The position numbers and the translations under genes were made by a program. The notes under the pieces were generated by a model. That model ran no database searches. It saw only the letters and a list, made by a program, of their open reading frames with translations, and was not told where the DNA came from. Positions 1 to 6,188 of a DNA stretch of 6,485 nucleotides are shown here, one piece after another (position 1 is the stretch's first letter; the number at the start of each line of letters is the position of its first letter). The stretch spans positions 1 to 6,485 of the forward strand of contig CALKMY010000120.1 in assembly GCA_938091275.1 (NCBI GenBank), given 5' to 3'. This DNA is from Candidatus Nanopelagicales bacterium (GTDB lineage Bacteria > Actinomycetota > Actinomycetes > S36-B12).

Positions 1-1647
1 GAATCCGTGATCGGAGACGATCACGTGATGCACGGTCCCTTCGGTCCCCGCCGTGTCACCTACGCCGACTACACCGCCTCCGGACGCGCGCTCGGATTCA
101 TCGAAGAATTCATTCGTGATGAGGTGCTCCCTCGATACGCAAACACACACACCGAATCCAGTGGAACCGGACTTCAGACAACGCGCCTTCGGGAGGATGC
201 TCGAGCGCGCATCAAGAAGGCCGTGAACGCCGGCGACGAGACGTGTCTGATCTTCTGCGGCTCCGGGTCCACCGCAGCAGTCAACAAAATCATCGGTCTG
301 CTCGGACTTCGGATACCGGCCGACCTCAACAACAAGTACCACCTCAGCGATCACGTGCCCGTGTCGGAACGACCCGTGATCTTCATCGGCCCCTACGAAC
401 ACCACAGCAACGAGCTCCCCTGGAGGGAATCCATCGCCGATGTGGTCCCGATCCCCGAGGACGCCGACGGGCACCTTGATCTGAACATCCTTCGCCAACG
501 GCTCGAGGAATTCAGCGACCGCCCGCTGCTGATCGGCTCGTTCAGTGCCGCCAGCAACGTGACCGGCATCGTCACCGATACGCACGCGATCAGCACGCTC
601 CTGCACGAGCATTCGGCTCTCGCATTCTGGGATTACGCCGCGTGCGGTCCGTATGTCGACATCGACATGAATCCGCGCTGCGTTGAGCACCCCCTGTCCT
701 ACAAAGACGCCGTCTTTTTATCCCCGCACAAATTCGTCGGCGGGCCAGGGACACCCGGTGTCCTGCTCGTCCGACGTGAGCTCGTGACCAACACCGTTCC
801 CGACAGCGTCGGTGGCGGCACCGTTGCCTACGTCAACCCCACCGAGCACCTCTACCTGACCGACCCTGAGCACCGGGAAGAAGCGGGCACCCCCGCCATC
901 GTCGAGTCGATCCGCGCTGGCTTGGTTTTCGACCTCAAGGACGCTGTGGGAGTGGATGTGATCCAGGCCCGCGAAGAAGACTTCGTGCGCCGCGCCATCG
1001 ACAGTTGGAACACGAATCCAGCCATTGAGATCCTCGGAAACACCGACGCCCAGCGCTTATCAATCACCAGTTTCGTCGTTCGTCGACCCAACGGTCGATA
1101 CCTTCACCACAACTTCATCGTGGCGGTCTTGAACGATCTCTTCGGCATCCAATCGCGCGGTGGCTGCTCCTGCGCGGGTCCCTACGGTCACCGGCTACTC
1201 GGCATCGACGTGGACCGGTCCCACGAATTCGAGCGCGAGATCAGTCAGGGCTGCGAAGGCATCAAGCCGGGCTGGACCAGAATCAACTTCAACTACTTCA
1301 TCTCCGAGCCAGTATTCGACTACCTCGTCACCGCCGTGCATCTCACAGCGGAGTTCGGCCACCGTCTGCTGCCCTACTACCGGTTCGATGCCGCGTCGGG
1401 TTTGTGGCAACACCAGGACGGACCGATCGAACCTCCGCTTCGATTGAAGCATCTGTCCTACGACGCGAACGGCCGATTGACCTACACCGTGCACAACGAG
1501 CGAGCACCCGAATCGGCTCTCGAGGGCTATCTGTCCTCCGCCTGCGCGCTGCTTCGCACGCTAGCGGAGCCAGACCTCATCACTCATGTTCCCGGTGCTT
1601 CCGATGACTTCGAAACCTTGCGCTGGTTCGACATAGCGCGCGTCTAG
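1..1647 (+). CDS. Class V PLP-dependent enzyme, cysteine desulfurase-like (5' end probably outside the window)
   Basis: This is a fold-type I PLP enzyme of the class V aminotransferase group, likely cytosolic. Counting residue 1 at the GTG of base 7, I see the class V N-terminus (TYADYTASGR, then ANTHTESS), a phosphate-binding GSGSTAAVN at 85-93, EHHSNELPW with the PLP-stacking His near 132-133, the cofactor Asp in DYAACG at 209, and SPHKF with the Schiff-base Lys at 242. RGGCSCAGPYGH (384-395) sits where cysteine desulfurases carry their catalytic Cys, with C387 and C389 as candidates. At about 546 residues it is longer than SufS or IscS (about 400), with a C-terminal extension from roughly 440. 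The frame is open to base 1 and no ribosome binding site is visible, so GTG at 7 may be an internal Val; ATG at 28 is another option. It has no Suf or Isc neighbours in view and converges on the next gene. Family assignment is firm. Desulfurase activity is inference; another class V reaction, such as a lyase or aminotransferase, is possible. Confidence 0.88.
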   Translation, partial: ESVIGDDHVMHGPFGPRRVTYADYTASGRALGFIEEFIRDEVLPRYANTHTESSGTGLQTTRLREDARARIKKAVNAGDETCLIFCGSGSTAAVNKIIGLLGLRIPADLNNKYHLSDHVPVSERPVIFIGPYEHHSNELPWRESIADVVPIPEDADGHLDLNILRQRLEEFSDRPLLIGSFSAASNVTGIVTDTHAISTLLHEHSALAFWDYAACGPYVDIDMNPRCVEHPLSYKDAVFLSPHKFVGGPGTPGVLLVRRELVTNTVPDSVGGGTVAYVNPTEHLYLTDPEHREEAGTPAIVESIRAGLVFDLKDAVGVDVIQAREEDFVRRAIDSWNTNPAIEILGNTDAQRLSITSFVVRRPNGRYLHHNFIVAVLNDLFGIQSRGGCSCAGPYGHRLLGIDVDRSHEFEREISQGCEGIKPGWTRINFNYFISEPVFDYLVTAVHLTAEFGHRLLPYYRFDAASGLWQHQDGPIEPPLRLKHLSYDANGRLTYTVHNERAPESALEGYLSSACALLRTLAEPDLITHVPGASDDFETLRWFDIARV

Positions 1648-1674
1648 GCCCGCTTCAAACCGCCTACTGACCGC

Positions 1675-3531
1675 TTATCTCTTCTTGACCCGGATGACGA
1701 ATTCCTGCGAGACCCCGGGGGCTAGCCCGCCCTTGGCTCGCGACACCACCCGGTAGGTCCACCGCTTCTTTGCCTTCTGGGCCTGCGCCTTGATCGTCAC
1801 CCGACCCTTGGCATTCGTGCGCGCACCCTTGACCTTTCGCCAGGTTCCCTTCTTCAGAACTTGCAGGATCACCTTCTGCTTCGCTTGGGCTGGTCGCACA
1901 ATCGCCCGGACCCGAATCGGGGCACCCGAAGAAACCTTTTTCGTCTTGACTTTCGCGCTGACCGTTGCACCCACGGCGACCTCGGCGGCAGGGCTCTGCG
2001 ATGCAGCCATGCCCGCGGTCTCCGGCACGGTCAGCCGGACCCGTCCGGAAGAGGGCAGCAGGACCTGGAACGCCACGGAACCATCCGGTCCGCTCGCCGC
2101 CACCTGCAGGGCTTGCCACTCTTCACTGCCGGTGGGCTGGAATTCCACCGTCACGGGCACATCGGGTACCGGCGCACCGTTGAACGTCACCCCTCCAGCA
2201 ATGGATGTCGGCTGGCCGAAGACCGCCGCCGGGGTGACAGCGATGGCGACAACCGCTTCAGCCGGGGCAAGGGACTGCGCGTAACTCCTGATGCCCGGCC
2301 ACTGCGCGGGGTTCTCACCACCGATGGTCCACAGGGCGGCAGCATTCAATCCGTACTGACCCACCAGTTGCGTGCGCGCGAGCACACCGTCAGGCCCAAC
2401 GAAGTTCACTTGGCGTTTGGCCTGGCATGTCTGCGGTGTTCCCGACGAATCGGTCCAGTCCACATTCTTCGTGTAACGGAAGGAACTCTCTTGGCGCACC
2501 GGGTCCCAACGGACATCCGCTTCGGTCAAGCCGTAGCGCTCGAGTAGCGCAGGAATATTGGCGGCCGTGACCGCCGCCATGGACGTTGCCGATCGGTACG
2601 CGCGCCTTTCTGACGCCGAACCATTCTTGCTCGGACACACGCCGGACAGCTGATAGCCGCCGCCGGGCTTCGTTCTGGTCCTCGCCCGCCCGTACGTTGG
2701 CACTCCGATTTGCAGTTTGGCCGCATCCATCACCGTGACAGCGTGCTCGACATTCGCGCGCACCCAATCAATGGGAGCGATCGGCCCGATCGACCTCACG
2801 GTGTAGTCATACGCCATGATCCGAATTCGATCCACGTGCGGAGCAATCCCCGGAATGTTGTAGACCCAGTATCCGTACCGACCACCGCAGCGATTTCGCG
2901 TATCGCACGGTCCCGGCACCGTCGCGGATAGCAATTTTCCCTGCGCATGCAGCGCAGCACCCAATTCCGCAACGAACGTCGTCCAGTTCGGCAACGTGGA
3001 ATCCCACGTCTTGCTGCCGTCGACGAACGCGAAGTTTTCATAGTCAAGATCAAGCCCGTCGTAACCATTGTTGACCACTAGGGCCACAAGGTCTGCCACG
3101 TGCTGACCTCTGAGAGCTGGGTCGGCCAGCGTGCCAGCCATTCGCCCCTTGCCCGAAGCATCGGCAATGGCGGGAATGACCACCATCCCCGCGGCCCGCA
3201 GGCGTTCCATCGCCCATGCCACGTTGGCGCTGCCGTTGGTGAAGTTGGGATTGAGCGCCACTTGAACACCGCCGCCCTTGCGGGCGATCGCTGAATACCA
3301 GAACGGGGATACGTCCTCGAAGAGATCGGCGTTGGCGACAGCGCTGTCGATTCCCACGCTTCGACTCGGAGAGGTCATCCAATACGGCATCCATCCGCTG
3401 ATCACCCTGTCGGGCGTGTTCGCATAGGCAGGAGTCGCTGCACCGACCTGCCCCACCAATAAGCCTGCGATGAGGGCGGTAAGGGTCAAAACGATGGGGG
3501 GAAGACGACGCATCCAAGCATTGTGCGTCAT
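1675..3531 (-). CDS. Secreted glycoside hydrolase family 18 protein with C-terminal Ig-like domains
   Basis: This is an exported GH18 (chitinase/N-acetylglucosaminidase fold) enzyme, expected to cleave GlcNAc-containing glycans by substrate-assisted catalysis. Residues 8-37 form a signal peptide with a hydrophobic core and a likely cut after AYA (37). The diagnostic DxxDxDxE motif is DGLDLDYE at 158-165, with E165 as the acid/base. MAYDY (239-243), GPIAPIDWV (249-257) and LWTIGG (400-405) mark later barrel strands. The GPIAPIDWV stretch recalls the YaaH/SleL-type GH18 domains that act on peptidoglycan, so cell wall is as plausible a substrate as chitin. Cys pairs 209/215 and 299/369 fit an extracellular protein. 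After the barrel (about 425) come two probable beta-sandwich domains, about 428-522 and 523-618, the last very rich in Lys and Arg. The ATG at 3531 is preceded by GAGGG at 5-base spacing; ATG at 3513 has no such site. The IclR gene lies 45 bases upstream on the same strand. The exact substrate is unknown. Confidence 0.9.
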   Translation of the reverse strand: MTHNAWMRRLPPIVLTLTALIAGLLVGQVGAATPAYANTPDRVISGWMPYWMTSPSRSVGIDSAVANADLFEDVSPFWYSAIARKGGGVQVALNPNFTNGSANVAWAMERLRAAGMVVIPAIADASGKGRMAGTLADPALRGQHVADLVALVVNNGYDGLDLDYENFAFVDGSKTWDSTLPNWTTFVAELGAALHAQGKLLSATVPGPCDTRNRCGGRYGYWVYNIPGIAPHVDRIRIMAYDYTVRSIGPIAPIDWVRANVEHAVTVMDAAKLQIGVPTYGRARTRTKPGGGYQLSGVCPSKNGSASERRAYRSATSMAAVTAANIPALLERYGLTEADVRWDPVRQESSFRYTKNVDWTDSSGTPQTCQAKRQVNFVGPDGVLARTQLVGQYGLNAAALWTIGGENPAQWPGIRSYAQSLAPAEAVVAIAVTPAAVFGQPTSIAGGVTFNGAPVPDVPVTVEFQPTGSEEWQALQVAASGPDGSVAFQVLLPSSGRVRLTVPETAGMAASQSPAAEVAVGATVSAKVKTKKVSSGAPIRVRAIVRPAQAKQKVILQVLKKGTWRKVKGARTNAKGRVTIKAQAQKAKKRWTYRVVSRAKGGLAPGVSQEFVIRVKKR

Positions 3532-3536
3532 AGCGA

Positions 3537-3559
3537 CCCTCGGGCGTCGAACCCGGGGG
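3537..3559 (-). promoter_or_regulatory. Possible RNA hairpin occluding the GH18 ribosome binding site
   Basis: In the minus-strand transcript the 45-base gap between the IclR stop and the GH18 start can fold as CCCCCGGG, a seven-base loop, then CCCGAGGG. Seven of eight pairs form, with one C-A mismatch. The 3' arm contains the GAGGG that serves as the GH18 Shine-Dalgarno (3537-3541). The pairing is seen directly. That it limits translation, ends IclR transcription, or has no role at all is inference. Confidence 0.3.
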
Positions 3560-3576
3560 GTGCGGGAGTGTCTGTC

Positions 3577-4224
3577 CTAGCGCAGGACCCGGCCGATGTC
3601 CCCCGCTGCACGAGAAACCCGGGGGCCCACCTCGGATTCCTCGAGCTCCCGGAAGGACACGACTCCCACACTGGCCTCAAGACCGGGAACGCCCGTGACC
3701 GGAGAAGCGAGTCCGAACACCCCCGGTGCTCCGTCCTCGCTCGCCACAACCCACGGAGGGTCGAGCGGCCTCGTTCCGGCTGTCCTCGCAGCCAAGATGG
3801 CCCGGCCGGCTGCGGCAGCCTCGAGCGGACTGCGGCTACCGACGCGATAGGTCACGTGCATGTCTGATCGAGTGGGTTCGGCGACGAGAGCAGCGACAGA
3901 CTCCCCACCATCGACGAGTGAGAGATACGCGGTGCATCCGACGGCGTCCGCCAGCATCCGGAGCGCAGGGAAAGCCGCGTCTCGAACAACGGGCTGTAAT
4001 TGGCGACCCATGGCGAGAACGCCCAGACCCAGCCGACAGCGCCCATCGGATCCTCGCCGGATCAACGCGTGCTGTTCTAGCGTGACTACCAGTCGATACA
4101 CCACCGTGCGTCCGATTCCCATCCGCCCAGCGATCTCGGTGATGGTCAAACCCTCGGCGGAATCCGCTACCTCCTCGAGGACCCGCAGCCCTCGATCGAG
4201 CGTTTGTGACGTCTCGGCAGCCAT
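3577..4224 (-). CDS. IclR-family transcriptional regulator, short form
   Basis: This is a DNA-binding regulator of the IclR family. With ATG 4224 as start (215 aa), SQTLDRGLRVLE (6-17) opens the typical IclR N-terminus. The winged helix-turn-helix follows at about 26-56 (LTITEIAGRMGIGRTVVYRL), and the effector domain runs from about 80 to the end, including AAAAGRAILA (136-145) and FGLASPVTG (170-178). IclR proteins are usually about 250 residues. Here the stretch between AAGRAILA and the LASPV strand, which normally holds a helical segment and a GYA..GE motif, is cut short, so the ligand pocket may be altered. An in-frame TTG at 4236 would add four residues, but neither start has a clear ribosome binding site. 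It lies 45 bases upstream of the GH18 gene on the same strand, so it may share its transcript and control it. The ligand cannot be told from sequence. Activator or repressor status is also unknown. Confidence 0.88.
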   Translation of the reverse strand: MAAETSQTLDRGLRVLEEVADSAEGLTITEIAGRMGIGRTVVYRLVVTLEQHALIRRGSDGRCRLGLGVLAMGRQLQPVVRDAAFPALRMLADAVGCTAYLSLVDGGESVAALVAEPTRSDMHVTYRVGSRSPLEAAAAGRAILAARTAGTRPLDPPWVVASEDGAPGVFGLASPVTGVPGLEASVGVVSFRELEESEVGPRVSRAAGDIGRVLR

Positions 4225-4256
4225 GAGGTCAGCCAACCATGCATGCCAGCGATAAG

Positions 4257-4285
4257 CGAGGGGCGGGCCATTGGCCCGCCCCTCG
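4257..4285 (-). terminator. GC-rich hairpin, likely terminator of the HdeD-family gene
   Basis: A perfect 13-bp inverted repeat (arms 4257-4269 and 4273-4285, loop ATT) starts 33 bases past the stop codon of the minus-strand HdeD-family gene. The bases following it on the minus strand (CTTAT) make only a weak U-tract, as is common for terminators in high-GC actinobacteria. It ends 32 bases before the IclR ATG, so it probably insulates IclR-GH18 from transcription coming from upstream. Confidence 0.75.
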
Positions 4286-4318
4286 TCGACTCTGTTGTGT
4301 CAGATGGTGATGACCGAC

Positions 4319-4894
4319 TCAGACCTTCGCTACGGACTTGACTCGGAAGGCCGCGACGATCTCGAAGATGCCGATGATGATCAGCCAGATGCCAGCGATC
4401 CAGACCACGACTCCGTAGGACGCCACCGGGTTCACGAGCACGATCACGCTGCCGATGAGCAAGATGACACCGAAGAAGATGTTCCAGCCGCGTCCGTCCT
4501 TGTGCGAGAAGCCCTCGAGTAGAGCGGCGAGTCCTTGGAAGAGGAAGGCGACGCCGATGAAGATTCCCAGCAGCCACTCGCCACCCAAACCGGAGTCGGC
4601 GCGGGTCGCCAGAAGGCCCAGGAAGACAGACAGGGCGCCGGTGATGAAGTAGAGGGTGCGCATCCCACCGGTCAGTCCTGGAGCAAAGCCGCGAACGACG
4701 CTGAAGATGCCGGACACGATGAGCCAGATGATGAAGATGACCGCCAGGAGCTTGCCGGCCGACGCCGTGTTCACGACCGCCCAGATTCCCAGGATCAAAG
4801 TGACGGCTCCCAAAGCGAGCAGGATCCACCAGTTCTTGCCGACCGACCCCATCAGGTCGTCGTCTTCGACTATCACTACGTCCGAGTTCGACAT
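4319..4894 (-). CDS. HdeD/DUF308 family six-helix membrane protein
   Basis: This is a small integral membrane protein of 191 aa. A short acidic cytosolic N-terminus (VIVEDDDL) is followed by six predicted membrane helices at about 22-42, 48-68, 80-97, 106-128, 136-154 and 160-183, arranged as pairs rich in Gly, Ile and Leu with conserved-looking loops such as ASAGKLLAVIF. This matches the HdeD/DUF308 family. E. coli HdeD is linked to acid resistance, but the biochemical role of the family is not known, and no acid-stress role should be assumed here. The start at ATG 4894 is set by GGGAGG at a six-base spacing. A longer reading back to 4981 would add 29 residues of unlike composition (HLGRHPVAGIGR) across the ribosome binding site. 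It is probably a single-gene transcript, bounded by the palindromes at 4926-4976 upstream and the hairpin at 4257-4285 downstream. Confidence 0.9.
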   Translation of the reverse strand: MSNSDVVIVEDDDLMGSVGKNWWILLALGAVTLILGIWAVVNTASAGKLLAVIFIIWLIVSGIFSVVRGFAPGLTGGMRTLYFITGALSVFLGLLATRADSGLGGEWLLGIFIGVAFLFQGLAALLEGFSHKDGRGWNIFFGVILLIGSVIVLVNPVASYGVVVWIAGIWLIIIGIFEIVAAFRVKSVAKV

Positions 4895-4900
4895 GCGTAT

Positions 4901-4906
4901 CCTCCC
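4901..4906 (-). promoter_or_regulatory. Strong ribosome binding site of the HdeD-family gene
   Basis: GGGAGG on the minus strand, six bases before ATG 4894, decides the start of this gene against the longer open frame to 4981. It is the clearest Shine-Dalgarno in the window. Confidence 0.85.
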
Positions 4907-4925
4907 GATGCCGGCGACGGGGTGT

Positions 4926-4976
4926 CTCCCCAAATGCCGCCCTAATGCTAGGGGCGATAGCCCGAATTTTGGGGAG
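4926..4976. repeat. Nested inverted repeats upstream of the HdeD-family gene
   Basis: An outer 9-bp perfect inverted repeat (CTCCCCAAA at 4926-4934, TTTGGGGAG at 4968-4976) encloses an inner hairpin: CGCCCTA at 4938-4944, loop ATGC, and TAGGGGCG at 4949-4956 with one bulged G. An alternative inner fold is GGGC-GATA-GCCC (4952-4963). The block lies 44 bases past the solute-binding protein stop and 31 bases before the HdeD-family ATG. It could be a terminator for the upstream operon, an operator, or both. No U-tract follows, and I could not fit a convincing -35/-10 pair around it. Confidence 0.5.
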
Positions 4977-5020
4977 GTCACCGCCCGATCGACCCCTATG
5001 TCCAGCGATCAGAGCCTTGT

Positions 5021-5905
5021 CTAGTCGTCGATCCGCCACATTTCCGGGTCCAGCCAGGTTTCGACGATGGTCTCCAAGTCGCCCGATTCGGACATTTCAG
5101 CAAGGGCGCGGTCAACGCACGCAACAAGTGGATTTCCTTCAACCATCGCGAAGGACATCGCGATATCCGGGGGGTCTACTCCTGCAACACTCGAGACTTC
5201 CACACCCGCCACCTCTTCCAACCACTGGCCCGTGGACGCGTCGAGAAGTCGAGCATCGGTTGATTCCCGCGCTTGCTCCATTTCGGATCCAGCGCGCGCC
5301 CACATGGCCAGACCACCCCCCTCGGGGATCCACCCCTTCTCGAGTAGCCACGGTCGACCCGTGCCTTGCACGGGTGCTGCAAAACGCAAAGCCGATGGTG
5401 GCGTCTGCGCGTTCACTCCTAGGAGTATGCGACGTACGTCGTCATTACTCACATCCAGCACTGTGGTTGTCTCTAGATATGGAGTCGAATACGTAATCGC
5501 CGGAAACTCATCCGGGCGAGCGACATATCCGTCCACCGCAATATCGAAGTCAACAAAGGTTCCGGTGAGAACATCTTCTGCGGGGGCAAACTCCCATGTG
5601 ACCTCCTGCTGACGGAAACCGAGTTGTTCGGCGACGGAATACGCAAGTTCGGACTCGAAGCCGAGCCGGTCCGCCGGCTGATCGGACAGAAAGAAGGGCT
5701 GCGCAGGCGCGGTGGAGGTTGTGAAGGTGAGGGCTCCAGGCTCAACAGTCGTGAGATTGGGCCTTGAGCACGGATCTAGGGCTTCGAGTTCTGGCTGCAC
5801 ATCGTCGGGCTGCGGAATGACGTTCGGAGCACCGTCGACGGCATCATCCACCGCGCATGCGCTCACAAGAACGCATCCGAGAGCAAGAACGAGTAGGCCT
5901 CGCAC
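5021..5905 (-). CDS. Lipoprotein solute-binding protein, amino-acid type (family 3)
   Basis: This is probably a membrane-anchored substrate-binding protein of an ABC importer. From GTG 5905 (294 aa), residues 1-17 are a lipoprotein signal with lipobox LVSAC, Cys17 being lipidated. The family 3 fold shows in GFESELAYSVAEQLG (82-96), the FDIAVDGYVARPDE region (120-133) and ITYSTPY (137-143), and in the C-terminal NPLVACVDRALAEM...SGDL..IVETWL. The Arg that normally grips the ligand carboxylate, seven residues before the Ser of FSxPY, is Glu133 here. C46 and C263 could form a disulfide. The GTG is chosen because GGAG lies nine bases upstream, the start falls just past the DUF3039 stop, and the resulting signal peptide is cleaner. 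ATG 5938 (305 aa) would overlap DUF3039 by 29 bases and put Glu and Asp into the n-region. No permease or ATPase gene is in view, so it may be an orphan. Ligand unknown. Confidence 0.82.
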   Translation of the reverse strand: MRGLLVLALGCVLVSACAVDDAVDGAPNVIPQPDDVQPELEALDPCSRPNLTTVEPGALTFTTSTAPAQPFFLSDQPADRLGFESELAYSVAEQLGFRQQEVTWEFAPAEDVLTGTFVDFDIAVDGYVARPDEFPAITYSTPYLETTTVLDVSNDDVRRILLGVNAQTPPSALRFAAPVQGTGRPWLLEKGWIPEGGGLAMWARAGSEMEQARESTDARLLDASTGQWLEEVAGVEVSSVAGVDPPDIAMSFAMVEGNPLVACVDRALAEMSESGDLETIVETWLDPEMWRIDD

Positions 5906-5909
5906 CTGG

Positions 5910-6176
5910 TCAGTCTCCGCCCCGCGGGAGCGAGGCATGAATCTCTTGACACTCAGGGCAGATAGGGAACTTTGAAGGATCGCGACCAGGCGTCCACTTT
6001 TTCCCACACAACGCTGTCACAGGTTTGCCCGTCACCGCGCTCTCAACAATCTTGTCTTTCTCAACGTAGTGAGCGAAACGTTCGTGATCTCCATCGTCGA
6101 CCGAATCTGTACGTTCCTCCAGGAGCGTGTCCCCTTCCAGAGAAGGAAGGGGATCCACAGATGTCGTGTCGCTCAT
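5910..6176 (-). CDS. DUF3039 zinc-ribbon protein
   Basis: This is a small 88-aa soluble protein of the actinobacterial DUF3039 family, whose function is unknown. An acidic, probably disordered N-terminal third (1-30) precedes the conserved part: HERFAHYVEKDKI (31-43), the SAVTGKPVTALCGKKW segment (46-61) with Cys57, GRDPSKFPIC (64-73) and CPEC (73-76). Cys57, Cys73, Cys76 and perhaps His36 look like zinc ligands. The start at ATG 6176 has no Shine-Dalgarno. A TAGACT lies exactly six bases before the ATG, which fits a leaderless transcript. It is the first gene of a likely two-gene operon with the solute-binding lipoprotein, which begins four bases after its TGA. The operon link is inferred from spacing; a functional link between the two is not established. 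Confidence 0.88.
   Translation of the reverse strand: MSDTTSVDPLPSLEGDTLLEERTDSVDDGDHERFAHYVEKDKIVESAVTGKPVTALCGKKWTPGRDPSKFPICPECQEIHASLPRGGD
6130..6153 (-). repeat. Perfect 9-bp hairpin inside the start of the DUF3039 gene
   Basis: TCCCCTTCC (6130-6138) and GGAAGGGGA (6145-6153) are perfect inverted repeats around a six-base loop. The hairpin begins 23 bases after the A of the DUF3039 ATG, covering codons 8-16. It lies within the part of a leaderless mRNA that an initiating ribosome must open. The structure is seen directly; a regulatory role is inferred. Confidence 0.5.
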
Positions 6177-6182
6177 TCGATG

Positions 6183-6188
6183 AGTCTA
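6183..6188 (-). promoter_or_regulatory. Likely -10 element for a leaderless DUF3039 transcript
   Basis: TAGACT on the minus strand matches the actinobacterial TANNNT -10 form. It is followed by six bases (CATCGA) and then ATG 6176, the geometry expected if transcription starts at the A of the start codon. No convincing -35 box is seen. Confidence 0.5.

Noticed and set aside
1648..1674. Possible bidirectional terminator between the converging class V and GH18 genes
   Set aside because: I found no inverted repeat or T-tract in these 27 bases; if termination occurs it is not of a visible intrinsic type.
1861..2547. A 228-codon open frame on the + strand antisense to the GH18 gene
   Set aside because: Low-complexity Arg-rich product, no ribosome binding site evident, and fully opposite the well-supported GH18 coding sequence.
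3550..3625. Repeated AACCCGGGGG at 3550-3559 and 3616-3625
   Set aside because: Ten-base G/C-tract matches are expected by chance in this composition, and one copy lies inside the IclR coding end. Not strong enough to call an operator.
4895..4981. Upstream extension of the HdeD-family protein by 29 residues
   Set aside because: The extension runs through the GGGAGG ribosome binding site and part of the palindrome block, and its composition does not suit this family's N-terminus.
4167..5039. A 290-codon open frame on the minus strand overlapping the HdeD-family gene and the IclR start
   Set aside because: Its product is Arg-, His- and Gly-rich with no recognisable fold, and it lies out of frame across the convincing HdeD-family gene with its strong ribosome binding site. 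It is a shadow frame in GC-rich DNA.
5939..6007. Upstream extension of the solute-binding lipoprotein to base 6007
   Set aside because: It would overlap nearly a third of DUF3039 and place about 50 residues before the lipobox Cys, too long for a lipoprotein signal peptide.
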